DNA of 64,000 nt from Allosediminivita pacifica (GCF_003054175.1 NZ_QBKN01000021.1:1-64000); one strand, 5' to 3'. Positions 16,947 to 26,839 are shown, numbered from the stretch's first letter. Notes: a model not told the origin generated them from the sequence alone. Translations and numbers: made by a program.

Positions 16947-17495
16947 TCAATGAAGACCGCCCGATCCGTGCTTGAGGATCACCGGAACGATGAGTTCTTC
17001 CTCATCTTCGAGGTGCCTGCTCAGAAGTGCGTCGAAATCGAGCAGCTCCTCGCGGAAGGCCCCTACCTCCACCTGGCCCCGCAACACGCCGTTCGCCCCG
17101 GTCGTGAAACGCTCCAGCAGCCCGTCCATAGCGTGGTGGTCCTTGTCGAGGATGGAAAAGCCCCGCTCCAGCGACCGCTCCATCCCCGAAAGCACGGGGA
17201 AATAGTGCATGTCCTCGATCTGGTGATGGCCGTGAAGCTGCTGCACGAGCATGCCGCCAAAGCGCGACAGCCGCGCCTTCTGGGCCTCGACATCCATCTT
17301 GCCGTCCATGACCGCCTCGGAATCCTCGTTCAGCGCCGTGGTCAGCTTGCGGAACATCAGGTGCCGGTCGAGCCAGAATTCCACCAGCCCCGAGAAGTTG
17401 GCATGCGCCTCCCACTCGTCGCGCGGATAGCTTTCCAGCAACGCGCGCAGCGCGTCCGGCAATCCCGCGCGTGACCTCAGATCCAGCTCGTCCAT
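16947..17495 (-). CDS. Hemerythrin HHE-domain protein
   Basis: A 182-residue four-helix-bundle protein with the His/Glu pattern of hemerythrin-like HHE domains: HANFSGLVEFWLDRH, LHGHHQIEDMHYFP, LDKDHHAMDGLLERF and LSRHLEDEEELIVP. These residues can hold a di-iron centre that binds oxygen, NO or iron. Start at ATG 17495 rather than an upstream ATG at 17555, because a GAAAGG sequence precedes it and the domain begins there. Likely cytoplasmic. It is divergent from the winged-helix regulator across about 300 bases. Confidence 0.85.
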   Translation of the reverse strand: MDELDLRSRAGLPDALRALLESYPRDEWEAHANFSGLVEFWLDRHLMFRKLTTALNEDSEAVMDGKMDVEAQKARLSRFGGMLVQQLHGHHQIEDMHYFPVLSGMERSLERGFSILDKDHHAMDGLLERFTTGANGVLRGQVEVGAFREELLDFDALLSRHLEDEEELIVPVILKHGSGGLH

Positions 17496-17799
17496 ACCTG
17501 CGCCTTTCTCATCAGGGAGTTCACCGAATGATGGCATCCGGTACGCCGCGGTCAAATCACGGCGCCTGTGCCTTTCCGCACGCCCATCGGTTGTGCAAAT
17601 CGGTCAAAAGCGATGCATTCCGCCCTTCCTCGTTCAAACTCCGGCCATAATTTCCTGCTATCCATCCTCACCGGCCGCAGAAAGGGCCTCAGACGGTCCC
17701 CTCCCCACAGAACGTTCCGGACGGATCAGCCCAATTGCCATGTGTGTGGCCCCTGTCGGGTCACCGGCGGGCCCCAACCAAAACGGTGAGGATCTGAAG

Positions 17800-18492
17800 T
17801 TGCGTTACCTGATCGCGGAAACCACCTGGGAAACGATGTCTCTTGCTGTCGCGCTTGCCAACAACGGCACGCTGCTGACTCGGACCGACCGGCCCGAGGA
17901 CATCCCACATTATCTCGAATGCGGCGCGCACGACCTGATCGTGCTCGATTCAGCAGCCCTGGCCACCCAGGTCCGGCTTTCGGCGCTTTCGGTTCTCGCC
18001 CGCCGTACCCCGATCTGCGTGCTCGCACGCAAGGCAACCTCCGCGCAGGTCGCGAAGTGGCTCGACAACGGGGCCGCCATGGTCATCGACGCAGCCACCG
18101 ACCCCGAGGAAGTGGTCGCGCGCCTGCACGCCGTGGCCCGCCGGGCACGCGGCATCTCGCACGGCGAGATAGACTACGGCCCGCTGCGCATCCGCCTGAA
18201 GGAACGGCGCGCCCAGATCGGTGCCGCGACCCTCTCGCTCTCGCCCAAGCTCTACGAGATCCTCGAATACCTCGCGCTGCGCCCGGGCACGCTCGTCACC
18301 CGCGACGCCCTGCTGAGCCACATCTACGGGCTGGAGGATGAACCCGCCCCCCGAGTCTTCGACGTCTACATGTGCAATCTCCGCGCCCACCTCGGCCTGG
18401 CCGAGGGCGCCGTCGCCATCGAAACCGTCCGCGGCTCGGGCTACCGCTTCGCGGTCTCGGCCGACGCCATTCCGCAGCGCATCGCCGCCTGA
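17800..18492 (+). CDS. OmpR/PhoB-type winged-helix regulator with degenerate receiver domain
   Basis: A 230-residue two-domain protein. The C-terminal OmpR/PhoB winged helix is clear from about residue 130 (LSLSPKLYEILEYLALRPG, then VFDVYMCNLRAHL and VRGSGYRF). The N-terminal 110 residues look like a receiver domain (RYLIAETTWETMSLAVAL, then DLIVLDSAALATQ). The expected acidic pair after strand 1 is replaced by ET, and the conserved Lys near the C-terminal end is not obvious. It may act without phosphorylation. TTG 17800 is chosen because GGTGAGGATCTGAAG lies directly before it and the domain starts there; an upstream ATG (17740) would add a non-domain tail. A terminator follows at 18528. Confidence 0.8.
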   Translation: MRYLIAETTWETMSLAVALANNGTLLTRTDRPEDIPHYLECGAHDLIVLDSAALATQVRLSALSVLARRTPICVLARKATSAQVAKWLDNGAAMVIDAATDPEEVVARLHAVARRARGISHGEIDYGPLRIRLKERRAQIGAATLSLSPKLYEILEYLALRPGTLVTRDALLSHIYGLEDEPAPRVFDVYMCNLRAHLGLAEGAVAIETVRGSGYRFAVSADAIPQRIAA

Positions 18493-18527
18493 TCGCTCGC
18501 GCGACACCCGGTGTCGCCCATGCACCA

Positions 18528-18561
18528 GCGCCCCGCGGCTTCGCCCGCCGGGGCGCCTTTT
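18528..18561 (+). terminator. Rho-independent terminator after the winged-helix regulator
   Basis: GCGCCCCG and CGGGGCGC form an 8-base stem around a 13-base loop, followed by CTTTT. It lies 36 bases past the stop codon. Confidence 0.75.
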
Positions 18562-18670
18562 CGTTGACATGACGCCCTAAGCTGGCAGAAATGCCCGAAA
18601 AAATCGCAAGACGGGCGCTGCGGCCATGATCCCATGCACGTCGCCCCGCGGACGAGCAGGAACAGGCCCC

Positions 18671-19378
18671 ATGACACGACCCAGCAGCATCGACGACAGC
18701 CTGCGCGAGACCATCATCGCGCAACCCGACATCATCCTTGACGACAAGGACGTGATGCAGGCGCTGATCGACACCAACGAACGGAACATGGGCGGCAACA
18801 TCGTCGACCTGCGCGGCGTCGCCATGGAGCGGCTCGAAGAACGGCTCGACCGGCTCGAGGACACGCACCGTAGCGTCATCGCCGCCGCCTACGAGAACCT
18901 TGCCGGCACCAACCAGATCCACCGCGCCATCCTGCGGATGCTCGACCCGGTCGCGTTCGAGCCCTTCCTGCGCGATCTCGGAGGCGACGTCGCCCAGATC
19001 CTGCGCGTCGACGTGATCCGCCTCGTGCTCGAATCGACCCAGAGCGAGGACGACCCCGCCGTCAGCCGTCTGGGCGAGGTCCTCTCGGTCGCCGATCCCG
19101 GCTTCACCGACGCCTACATCTCCGCCGGCCGCGAAGCCCCGGTCCGCCCGGTGACCCTGCGCCAGGTCGACCAGGGCGATCCCGCCCTCTATGGCGACAA
19201 GGCCCCCTGGATCCGCTCCGAGGCCTGCCTCAAGCTCGACTTCGGCCCGGGCCGCCTGACCGGCCTGCTTCTCATGGGCTCCGAGGACGGCAACATGTTC
19301 ACGCCGCAGCAGGGCACCGACCTGCTGACCTTCTTCGGCGGGGTCTTTGAGCGGACCATGCGCCGCTGGCTGGGATGA
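18671..19378 (+). CDS. DUF484 family protein
   Basis: A 235-residue cytoplasmic protein of the DUF484 (YigA-like) family: an N-terminal helical segment (LRETIIAQPDIILDDKDVMQ), a heptad-like helix (RLEERLDRLEDTHRSVI), then a GAF-like alpha/beta part ending TPQQGTDLLTFFGGVFERTM. It is nearly always found next to xerC, as here, where its stop overlaps the xerC start by four bases. Biochemical role unknown. Start ATG 18671 rather than an in-frame ATG 45 bases earlier because the family N-terminus begins here. Confidence 0.85.
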   Translation: MTRPSSIDDSLRETIIAQPDIILDDKDVMQALIDTNERNMGGNIVDLRGVAMERLEERLDRLEDTHRSVIAAAYENLAGTNQIHRAILRMLDPVAFEPFLRDLGGDVAQILRVDVIRLVLESTQSEDDPAVSRLGEVLSVADPGFTDAYISAGREAPVRPVTLRQVDQGDPALYGDKAPWIRSEACLKLDFGPGRLTGLLLMGSEDGNMFTPQQGTDLLTFFGGVFERTMRRWLG

Positions 19379-20301
19379 CAGCCGCAATCTCCCCCGCCGC
19401 GCTTGCCGCGCTCGACGACTGGCTGGCCGGTCAGAGCGCCCTGCGCGGCGCGGCGAAGAACACGCTCACCGCCTACCGCACCGACCTGCTCGACTTCATC
19501 GCCTTCATGACCCACCACAAGGGCGAGCCGCAGGGCCTTGCGCCGCTCGCCCGCGTGACCACCTCGGACATGCGCGCCTGGATGGCCCACCTGCGGCGCG
19601 ACGACGTCGGCTCCCGCTCTGTCGCCCGCAAGCTCTCCGCCGTGCGCGGCTTCTACCGCTGGCTGGCCGACCGCGAGGGGTTCGAACCCACCGCAGTCCT
19701 CTCGGCCCGCGCGCCCAAGTTCCAGAAGAAGCTGCCCCGCCCACTGACCAAGGACGCCGCGCGCGCGATGATCGACAGCGTCGAGGTGCAGGCAAAGGAC
19801 AGCTGGATCGGCGCCCGCGACGCCGCCGTCGTGACCCTTCTCTACGGCTGCGGCCTGCGGATTTCCGAAGCGCTCGGCCTCACCGGCCGCGATCTGCCGC
19901 TGGGCGAGGCGCTGCGCATCACCGGCAAGGGCGGCAAGGAACGCATCGTCCCCGTCATTCCCGCCGCGCGCAAGGCGGTCGAGGTCTACCTGCAGCTTTG
20001 CCCCTACGAGATGACGCACGACGACGCGCTCTTCCGCGGTCAGCGCGGCGGGCCGCTCAATGCCCGGCTCATCCGCAAGGTCACCGAAAAGGCCCGCCTG
20101 CAGCTTGGTCTGCCCGCCACGGCCACGCCCCACGCCATGCGCCACAGCTTCGCCACGCACCTGCTGTCCGCCGGCGGCGACCTGCGCGCCATCCAGGAAC
20201 TGCTCGGCCACGCCTCGCTTTCGACGACGCAGGCCTACACCTCGGTCGACGAGGTCCAGCTCATGAAGGTCTACGAGGCCGCACATCCCAAGGCGCGCTG
20301 A
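19375..20301 (+). CDS. xerC: Tyrosine recombinase XerC
   Basis: A 308-residue tyrosine site-specific recombinase that resolves chromosome dimers at dif together with XerD. An N-terminal SAM-like DNA-binding domain occupies about residues 10-95. The catalytic set is present: Arg in YGCGLRISEALGL, Lys in TGKGGKERIVP, the H-x-x-R of PHAMRHSFATHLL, His in LLGHASLSTTQ, and the nucleophile Tyr in AYTSVDEVQLM. XerC rather than XerD is inferred from the overlap with the upstream DUF484 gene, the classical xerC context. The protein is full length, so this is a housekeeping recombinase and not an integrase of a mobile element. Confidence 0.92.
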   Translation: MTAAISPAALAALDDWLAGQSALRGAAKNTLTAYRTDLLDFIAFMTHHKGEPQGLAPLARVTTSDMRAWMAHLRRDDVGSRSVARKLSAVRGFYRWLADREGFEPTAVLSARAPKFQKKLPRPLTKDAARAMIDSVEVQAKDSWIGARDAAVVTLLYGCGLRISEALGLTGRDLPLGEALRITGKGGKERIVPVIPAARKAVEVYLQLCPYEMTHDDALFRGQRGGPLNARLIRKVTEKARLQLGLPATATPHAMRHSFATHLLSAGGDLRAIQELLGHASLSTTQAYTSVDEVQLMKVYEAAHPKAR

Positions 20302-20365
20302 GCTTGCCAGCCGGCGCCGCTGGCCCTATCCCCGGGACAAAGTTGCAAGTTCGGGAGTTCTCGTC

Positions 20366-20968
20366 ATGAAACTGCTCAAGGCCGGCCCCTCGCCCTTCGT
20401 CCGCAAGGTGCTCGTGACGCTGCACGAAACCGGGCTCATGGATCAGGTGGAAATGGTGCAGGTCACCGCCTCGCCGCTCGATCCCGACAGCAAGCTGACC
20501 AGCGCCAACCCGGTCGGCAAGGTGCCCGCGCTGGTCCGCGACGAGGGCCCGACGCTCTACGACAGCCGCGTCATCTGCCGCTATCTCGATCACGTCGCCG
20601 GGACAAAGCTCTACCCGCAGGCCCGAATCTGGGACACGCTGACGCTCGAGGCGACCGCGGACGGCATCCTCGAGGCGGCGGTTCTGATGGTCTACGAAGG
20701 CCGCTTCCGGCCGGAAAACCTGCGCTACGACCCGTGGATCGAAGGCCAGTGGGCCAAGGTCACACGCGCACTTGCCGCGCTGGAAGGCCGCTGGATGAGC
20801 CACCTCAACGGGCCGCTCGATGCCGGTCAGATCGCCTGCGCCTGCGCGCTGGGATATCTCGACTTCCGCCACGCCGACCGCCCCTGGCGGGCGGCGCATC
20901 CCGCCCTTGCGGAGTGGGAAGCCGGGTTCAAGGCGCGGGACTCGATGATCGCCACGCGCCCCGAGTGA
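20366..20968 (+). CDS. Glutathione S-transferase family protein
   Basis: A 200-residue GST. The thioredoxin-like N-terminal domain starts MKLLKAGPSPFVRKVLV with the cis-Pro glutathione-binding part NPVGKVPALV and DSRVICRYL, followed by a helical C-terminal domain from about residue 85. It should conjugate or reduce small electrophiles using glutathione; the substrate is unknown. It follows xerC by 64 bases on the same strand and is convergent with the outer-membrane protein gene four bases later. Confidence 0.88.
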   Translation: MKLLKAGPSPFVRKVLVTLHETGLMDQVEMVQVTASPLDPDSKLTSANPVGKVPALVRDEGPTLYDSRVICRYLDHVAGTKLYPQARIWDTLTLEATADGILEAAVLMVYEGRFRPENLRYDPWIEGQWAKVTRALAALEGRWMSHLNGPLDAGQIACACALGYLDFRHADRPWRAAHPALAEWEAGFKARDSMIATRPE

Positions 20969-20972
20969 CGCC

Positions 20973-21629
20973 TCAGAAGCGCATCGCGATACCGACGTTC
21001 AGCGCGTTGGTCTTGATGTCCACGTCCATCGACCCATCGTTGTCGAAATCGACATCGTTGCTCGTGTAGGTGAACTGGTACTCCCCGAAGACGGCGAAGC
21101 GGTCGTTGATCGGATAGCTCAGGCCGGCGGTCAGACGCGCGGCCGGGCCGGTCAGCTGATACCCGAAGGTGTCGGAATCACCCGCCGGATACTCCGCGTC
21201 CACGTGCGGGACCGAGATCCCCAGACCGCCGCCCACGTAGGGCGTCGCCCCGCCCCAAAGCTCGGGCCAGCGGCGCATGACGTTGGCAGTCAGGATGTTC
21301 AAACCGTCGGTGAACTCGAGCCGGTCAAAGCCCAGATCCTCGCGGTCGTCCTTGTCCGCGTAGACTTTGTTATGGCTGAACTCGATGCCATAGCCGATAG
21401 TCTCGGACCGCCACCAGGTGCCGCGCACGCCGTAGTAGGGCGGCATCTCGAAGGACTTGCCCTCCCAGCCGAAAAGCTCGTCGTAGCTACCGCCGCCGCC
21501 GGGCAGATCGCCGTCGACACGGCTGTGCGGCGCGGTCTGGTAGCCGGTGTAGAACGACAACTCCATTTCCGCTGCCGCAGCACCGGCCGTCGCGGCAACC
21601 ATGGCCGCACTGATCAACAAGGTCTTCAT
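20973..21629 (-). CDS. Outer-membrane beta-barrel protein (possible lipid A oxidase-like)
   Basis: A 218-residue protein with a Sec signal peptide ([20 protein letters not shown]) and a mature part made of alternating polar/aromatic strands ending in Phe ([11 protein letters not shown]), as outer-membrane barrels do. The N-terminal mature segment [14 protein letters not shown] resembles proteins annotated as lipid A oxidase (LpxQ) or Omp25-like porins in rhodobacters. The enzymatic assignment is tentative. It is divergent from petA. Confidence 0.72.
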   Translation of the reverse strand: MKTLLISAAMVAATAGAAAAEMELSFYTGYQTAPHSRVDGDLPGGGGSYDELFGWEGKSFEMPPYYGVRGTWWRSETIGYGIEFSHNKVYADKDDREDLGFDRLEFTDGLNILTANVMRRWPELWGGATPYVGGGLGISVPHVDAEYPAGDSDTFGYQLTGPAARLTAGLSYPINDRFAVFGEYQFTYTSNDVDFDNDGSMDVDIKTNALNVGIAMRF

Positions 21630-21839
21630 GTCCGATGTCCCCCGGGGAATTCAGCGGCAAATAAGCATTGCAATGCAGGTGTTTCAACCGCGACACTTCC
21701 GCGCTTCCGTCGGCAAGGCGGGTTTGCGTTCTGGACTGGTCAACCGCCTCCCGTTAAATAGCCGTCCGAACGCCGCCGTCCACGCGGCCACCACCCTTTT
21801 TGCGGCCAAACCACCGGCCCGAAGCGAAGGAGTAGATTC

Positions 21840-22418
21840 GTGTCGCATGCAGAAGACCACGAAGGCACCCGGAGGGACTTCCTCTACTACGCCACGGCAG
21901 GGGCCGGCGCCGTCGTTGCGGGCGCTGCCATCTGGCCGCTGGCCAACCAGATGAACCCCTCCGCCGACGTGCGGGCGATGTCGACCATCCGGGTCGATGT
22001 CTCGGGCGTCAGCGAAGGCAGCCAGCTCACCGTGCAGTTCCTCGGCAAGCCGGTCTTCATCCGCCGCCGCACCGAGTCCGAGATCGAGGCGGCCCGCTCC
22101 GTCGACCTCGGCGACCTCGTCGACCCGATCGCGCGGAACGCCAACATCCAGGGCGACGTCCCCGCCACCGACGAGAACCGCGCCCTCGACGAAACAGGCG
22201 AATGGCTCGTCCAGATGGGCGTCTGCACCCACCTTGGCTGCGTGCCGATCGGCAACGCCGGCGACTTCCAGGCCGAAGACGGCGTGGGTGGCTGGTTCTG
22301 CCCCTGCCACGGTTCGCACTACGACACCGCAGGCCGCATCCGTCGCGGTCCCGCCCCCGAGAACCTGCCGATCCCGGCTGCCGAATTCGTGGACGAATCC
22401 ACGATCCTGCTCGGATAA
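21840..22418 (+). CDS. petA: Ubiquinol-cytochrome c reductase iron-sulfur (Rieske) subunit
   Basis: A 192-residue Rieske protein of the cytochrome bc1 complex. The N-terminal Tat-type anchor [19 protein letters not shown] holds it in the inner membrane. The 2Fe-2S ligands lie in CTHLGCVP and CPCHGSHY. It carries electrons from quinol to cytochrome c1 in respiration (and in photosynthesis where present). Start is GTG 21840, with AAGGAG seven bases upstream; an in-frame ATG only three codons further has no better site. First gene of petABC, with petB starting 12 bases after its stop. Confidence 0.97.
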   Translation: MSHAEDHEGTRRDFLYYATAGAGAVVAGAAIWPLANQMNPSADVRAMSTIRVDVSGVSEGSQLTVQFLGKPVFIRRRTESEIEAARSVDLGDLVDPIARNANIQGDVPATDENRALDETGEWLVQMGVCTHLGCVPIGNAGDFQAEDGVGGWFCPCHGSHYDTAGRIRRGPAPENLPIPAAEFVDESTILLG

Positions 22419-22430
22419 GGAGACGCGCCC

Positions 22431-23777
22431 ATGTCCGGAATTCCGCACGATCATTACGAACCGTCGACGGGGGGCGAGAAGTGGCTGCACAAGCGGCTGC
22501 CGATCGTCGGCCTGCTCTACGACACCATCATGATCCCCACGCCCAAGAACCTGAACTGGATGTGGATCTGGGGCATCGTCCTGACCTTCTGCCTCGCGCT
22601 GCAGATCGTCACCGGCATCGTGCTGGTGATGCACTACACGCCGCATGTCGACATGGCCTTCGCCAGCGTCGAGCACATCATGCGCAACGTGAACGGCGGG
22701 CACATGCTCCGCTACCTGCACGCCAACGGCGCCTCGCTCTTCTTCGTGGCGGTCTACGCGCACATCTTCCGTGGCCTCTACTACGGCTCCTACAAGGCCC
22801 CGCGCGAGGTCACCTGGATCATCGGCATGCTGATCTACCTCGCCATGATGGCCACCGCCTTCATGGGCTACGTGCTGCCCTGGGGCCAGATGTCCTTCTG
22901 GGGCGCCACCGTGATCACAGGCCTCTTCGGCGCGATCCCCTTCATCGGTGAATCGATCCAGACCTGGCTGCTGGGCGGGCCCGCCGTGGACAACGCCACG
23001 CTGAACCGCTTCTTCTCGCTGCACTACCTCCTGCCCTTCGTCATTGCCGGGCTCGTGATCGTGCACATCTGGGCCTTCCACACCACCGGCAACAACAACC
23101 CCACCGGGGTCGAGGTGCGCCGCACCTCCAAGGCCGATGCCGCGAAGGACACCGTGCCCTTCTGGCCCTACTACGTGATCAAGGATCTCTTCGCCCTCGC
23201 GGTGATCATGATCATCTTCTTCGCGATCGTGGGCTTCATGCCGAACTACCTCGGCCACCCCGACAACTACATCGAGGCGAACCCCCTCTCGACGCCCGCG
23301 CACATCGTTCCGGAATGGTACTTCCTGCCCTTCTACGCGATCCTGCGCGCCTTCGACTCCGAGGTTTGGGTCGTCCAGATCGCCAGCTTCGTGACCGGCG
23401 GCATCGTCGACGCCAAGTTCTTCGGCGTGCTCGCCATGTTCGGCGCCATCGCCGTGCTGGCGCTGACGCCCTGGCTCGACACCTCCTCGGTGCGCTCGGG
23501 GCGCTACCGCCCCTCCTTCAAGTGGTGGTTCTGGCTCCTGGTCGTCGACTTCTTCGTCCTGATGTGGGGCGGCGCGATGCCGGCCGAAGGCATCTACCCC
23601 TACATCTCGCTGATGGGGGCGGCCTACTGGTTCGCCTACTTCCTGATCATCCTGCCGCTGCTCGGCGTGATCGAGAAACCGCTGCCCCAGCCCGCGACCA
23701 TCGACGACGACTTCAAGGCCCACGCCGCCAAGACCGGCGGGACCAAGACCGTCGCAGATCCGACGCCGGCCGAGTAA
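22431..23777 (+). CDS. petB: Cytochrome b of the bc1 complex
   Basis: A 448-residue full-length (unsplit) cytochrome b with eight transmembrane helices, which holds the two b hemes and the Qo and Qi quinone sites. Landmarks include the heme-ligand helices (for example [20 protein letters not shown]), the [20 protein letters not shown] helix around Qo, and the conserved PEWY motif ([17 protein letters not shown]). Full length, as typical for Rhodobacter and Paracoccus. It lies between petA and petC in the fbc operon. Confidence 0.97.
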   Translation: MSGIPHDHYEPSTGGEKWLHKRLPIVGLLYDTIMIPTPKNLNWMWIWGIVLTFCLALQIVTGIVLVMHYTPHVDMAFASVEHIMRNVNGGHMLRYLHANGASLFFVAVYAHIFRGLYYGSYKAPREVTWIIGMLIYLAMMATAFMGYVLPWGQMSFWGATVITGLFGAIPFIGESIQTWLLGGPAVDNATLNRFFSLHYLLPFVIAGLVIVHIWAFHTTGNNNPTGVEVRRTSKADAAKDTVPFWPYYVIKDLFALAVIMIIFFAIVGFMPNYLGHPDNYIEANPLSTPAHIVPEWYFLPFYAILRAFDSEVWVVQIASFVTGGIVDAKFFGVLAMFGAIAVLALTPWLDTSSVRSGRYRPSFKWWFWLLVVDFFVLMWGGAMPAEGIYPYISLMGAAYWFAYFLIILPLLGVIEKPLPQPATIDDDFKAHAAKTGGTKTVADPTPAE

Positions 23778-23796
23778 GAGAAAGGACACTTTCGAA

Positions 23797-24588
23797 ATGT
23801 TCAGGAAACTCGCCCTCTCGGCCGCAGCGGCCCTCGCTCTGACCACCGGCGGCGCCTATGCCGCCGGCGAAGGCGGCCACACCGAGGACTTCAGCTTCTC
23901 CTTCGAGGGGCCCTTCGGCACCTACGACCAGGCGCAGCTGCAGCGCGGCCTTCAGGTCTACACCGAGGTCTGCTCCGCATGCCACGGCCTCAAGTTCGTG
24001 CCCCTGCGCACGCTCTCGGCCGAGAACGGCCCCGGCATGCCCGAGGATCAGGTCCGCGCCTACGCGGCCCAGAACTACGAGGTCTTCGACCAGGAAGAGG
24101 ATGATTACCGCGCGGCCCTGCCGACGGACCACTTCCCGGCCAACGACACGGTCGGTGCTCCGGACCTGTCGCTCATGGCGAAGGCCCGCGCCGGCTTCCA
24201 CGGCCCCTACGGTCTCGGGCTCAACCAACTGTTCAACGGCATCGGCGGGCCCGAGCACATCGCCTCGATCCTGACCGGCTACACCGGCGAACAGCGCACG
24301 CAGGCAGGTACCACGCTGTACGAAAACCACGCCTTCGACGGTGGTTGGATCAGCATGGCGCCCCCGCTCTACGGCGATGACGTGACCTATGCCGACGGCA
24401 CCGAGGCCACGATCGAGCAGGAGTCCAAGGACGTGGCCGCCTTCCTCATGTGGACCGCCGAGCCCAAGATGATGGCCCGCAAGCAGGCCGGTTTCGCCGG
24501 CGTGCTCTTCCTGACCGTGCTGTCGGTGCTGCTCTACCTCACCAACAAGCGCATCTGGAAGCCGATCAAGTACGGCAAGAAGGACTGA
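23797..24588 (+). CDS. petC: Cytochrome c1 of the bc1 complex
   Basis: A 263-residue cytochrome c1. A signal peptide ([19 protein letters not shown]) is followed by the CSACHG heme c attachment motif near residue 65, the sixth ligand Met expected in the WISMAPPLY region, and a C-terminal membrane anchor ([18 protein letters not shown]) followed by a basic tail. It passes electrons from the Rieske centre to soluble or membrane cytochrome c. Last gene of petABC; a strong terminator follows. Confidence 0.97.
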   Translation: MFRKLALSAAAALALTTGGAYAAGEGGHTEDFSFSFEGPFGTYDQAQLQRGLQVYTEVCSACHGLKFVPLRTLSAENGPGMPEDQVRAYAAQNYEVFDQEEDDYRAALPTDHFPANDTVGAPDLSLMAKARAGFHGPYGLGLNQLFNGIGGPEHIASILTGYTGEQRTQAGTTLYENHAFDGGWISMAPPLYGDDVTYADGTEATIEQESKDVAAFLMWTAEPKMMARKQAGFAGVLFLTVLSVLLYLTNKRIWKPIKYGKKD

Positions 24589-24610
24589 TCCGGTCCCTCC
24601 CCGAATGCAG

Positions 24611-24639
24611 AAAGCCCCGCCAACCGGCGGGGCTTTTTC
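24611..24639. terminator. Terminator between petC and thiQ
   Basis: AGCCCCGCC-AACC-GGCGGGGCT followed by four more T residues ends the petABC transcript. The hairpin ends right at the convergent thiQ stop and has an A-rich left flank, so it could also work for the minus strand. Confidence 0.88.
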
Positions 24640-25335
24640 TTATCCCAGATAGGCTTTCAGCGCCGGTGGCGGATCGGCGAACAGCGCCCCGGTCTCCACC
24701 GGCGGCGCTGCCCGGCCCTCGGCCACCAGCACGCAGTGCCCCGCAAAGACCCGCGCATCCTGCGGCTCGTGCGACACCATCAGCACCAGCGCGCCAAGGC
24801 TCTCGGCCACCTCGCCCACCAGCGTCAGCATCTCGGCCTTGAGCGCCGGACCCAGCGCCGCGAAGGGCTCGTCCAGCAACATCACGGGCCGGTCCTGCAA
24901 CAGCACCCGCGCCAGCGCCGCCCGCGCCTGCTGACCGCCCGAAAGCTGCCCGGGCCGCCGGTCTTCCATGCCCTGCAGCCCGACCCGCGCCAGCGCGCGC
25001 TCCAGCGCGCGGCGCTGCGCCGCGTCCAGCCGCCCGCCATCGGGGCGCAGCGCCAGCGACAGGTTGCGCGCCACGCTCAGGTGGGGAAACAGGTTGCCGT
25101 CCTGGAACAGCATCGACACGGGCCGGTCCTGCGGCGCAAGCGCGGTCAGGTCCCGCCCCTCCCAGCGCACCCGGCCCGCCTGCGGCGCGTAGAACCCCGC
25201 GATCACGTCGAGCAGCGTGGACTTCCCTGCCCCCGACGGGCCGATCACGGCCACGCGCGCGCCCGCCGCCAGCGACAGGTCCGCCTCCAGCGTGAACTCC
25301 CCCTGCACGACGCGCACACCCTCAAGCACCAGCAT
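24640..25335 (-). CDS. thiQ: Thiamine ABC transporter ATP-binding protein
   Basis: A 231-residue ABC ATPase: Walker A GPSGAGKSTLL, signature LSGGQQARAALARVLL, Walker B VMLLDEPFAAL. It energises thiamine (and thiamine phosphate) import with ThiB and ThiP. Identity as ThiQ rests on the thiBPQ gene order and the TPP riboswitch upstream of thiB. Its start overlaps the thiP stop by 14 bases. Confidence 0.92.
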   Translation of the reverse strand: MLVLEGVRVVQGEFTLEADLSLAAGARVAVIGPSGAGKSTLLDVIAGFYAPQAGRVRWEGRDLTALAPQDRPVSMLFQDGNLFPHLSVARNLSLALRPDGGRLDAAQRRALERALARVGLQGMEDRRPGQLSGGQQARAALARVLLQDRPVMLLDEPFAALGPALKAEMLTLVGEVAESLGALVLMVSHEPQDARVFAGHCVLVAEGRAAPPVETGALFADPPPALKAYLG

Positions 25336-26839
25336 CCGCGCGCCCTCCCCTGTCGAATATCCAGAACAGCCCGAGGCTCAGCGCCAGCAGCAGCAGGGCC
25401 GCCCCCGCCGCCGCCTCCATCTGGTAGCTGCCCATGAGGCGATAGACCTGCAACGGCAGCGTTGCCCGGTCGGGATCGGCAAAAAGCGCGATCACGCCGA
25501 GATCCCCCATCGACAGCGCCGCCGTCAGCCCGGCGGCAAACCCCAGCGGCCGCCGCAGCCGCGGCAGCAAGACCAGCTGCAGCCAGGCCAGCCCCGTCAG
25601 CCCCAAAGTCGCGCTCAGCCGCGCATAGTCCCGCCGCACCGCCTCGGCCTCGGGCCGCAGGATGCGCAGCGCGAAGGGCAGCGCCATCAGCGCGTTCACC
25701 ACGCCGGTCACCGGCAACGCCATGGAAAACGGGTTCACGAAGGGCCGCAGGATCAGGAACAGCCCCGTGCCCAGCACCAGTGGCGACAGCGCGATGGCTG
25801 CTAGGGCGAACAGCTCGCCCCGCTTCGTCGCCAGCGGCAGCGCCCAAGCCAGGCATAGCGCCGTCGATCCCAGCGCCACCACCAGCGAATGGCCCGCCGC
25901 CTCCCATGTGCCCGCGCCCATCAGCGCCAGCCCCGGCAACCCCCGCGCCACCACCATGCCCAGCGGCGTCAGCAGGAACAGCGCCGCCGCCGTGATCGCC
26001 ACGCCATCGACCACGCGCGCCCCAAACGACCGCCCGTCCCAGCGCGGCACCACCCGGTCCAGCCCCGTGCCGAAGCCCTGCCCGCCGGACAGCCGCAACG
26101 CCACCAGCCCCGCCGCCAAGGCCACGGCAAGCTGGATCAGCGACAATAGCGCTGCCCGGCCAAGGTCGAACTCGAACCGCACCGACTGGTAGATCGCCAG
26201 CTCCACCGTCGTCGCCCGCGGCCCGCCGCCCAGCGTCAGCGCCACGGCAAAGGACGTGAGGCAAATCGTGAAGATCACCGCGAAGGCCCCCGGCGCGATC
26301 CGCCGCACCAGCGGCCAGTCCAGCGTCCGGATCACCGCCCAAGGCGACAGCCCAAGCGAGGCCGCCAGCCGGTAGCGCTCCGCCGGGATGGCGAGCCACC
26401 CCTGCAACAACAGCCGCGTCGCCAGCGGCAGGTTGAAGAAGACATGCGCCAGCACCACCCCGTGCAGCCCGTAAATGTCGATCCGCGGCCCGCCCAGCAC
26501 CGCCAAGGCCCGGCTCACCACACCGTTCTGGCCGAATACCGCGATCAGCCCCAGCACCGCCACGATCACCGGCAGGATGAAGGGCGCGCCCAGCAGCGCG
26601 ATCAGCGCCCCCCGCCCGGCAAAGCGCCGCCGCGCCAGCGCGCGCGCCACCGGCACCGCCAGCGCCACGCTGAACCCCGCCGACAGCAGCGCCTGCCACA
26701 CCGTGAAGCGCAGCGCCGCCCATTCCGGCGCGCCCAGCGTGCCCAGCCCCCCGGCGCGCAGCAGGACCGCCGCCAGCGGCCCCGCCGTCAGCGCGGCAAG
26801 AAGAAGCGCAGCCCCTAGCGCGACAGCCCTTGCCGCCAT
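25322..26839 (-). CDS. thiP: Thiamine ABC transporter permease
   Basis: A 505-residue permease with two fused six-helix halves, as ThiP and FbpB proteins have. It begins with a hydrophobic Ala/Leu-rich helix ([20 protein letters not shown]). Each half has an EAA-type loop (for example ERYRLAASLGLSPWAVIRTL). The start overlaps the thiB stop by 25 bases, indicating translational coupling. Composition is strongly GC-rich, and the opposite frames are shadows. Confidence 0.92.
   Translation of the reverse strand: MAARAVALGAALLLAALTAGPLAAVLLRAGGLGTLGAPEWAALRFTVWQALLSAGFSVALAVPVARALARRRFAGRGALIALLGAPFILPVIVAVLGLIAVFGQNGVVSRALAVLGGPRIDIYGLHGVVLAHVFFNLPLATRLLLQGWLAIPAERYRLAASLGLSPWAVIRTLDWPLVRRIAPGAFAVIFTICLTSFAVALTLGGGPRATTVELAIYQSVRFEFDLGRAALLSLIQLAVALAAGLVALRLSGGQGFGTGLDRVVPRWDGRSFGARVVDGVAITAAALFLLTPLGMVVARGLPGLALMGAGTWEAAGHSLVVALGSTALCLAWALPLATKRGELFALAAIALSPLVLGTGLFLILRPFVNPFSMALPVTGVVNALMALPFALRILRPEAEAVRRDYARLSATLGLTGLAWLQLVLLPRLRRPLGFAAGLTAALSMGDLGVIALFADPDRATLPLQVYRLMGSYQMEAAAGAALLLLALSLGLFWIFDRGGRADAGA

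Noticed and set aside
19375-20301. Tyrosine recombinase as sign of an integrated element
   Set aside because: The protein is a full-length XerC in its usual DUF484-xerC context, with no att-like repeats or phage genes nearby.
21684-23846. 720-codon open frame opposite petA and petB
   Set aside because: Antisense shadow of the fbc operon, rich in His/Asp/Glu/Val/Gly with no protein family.
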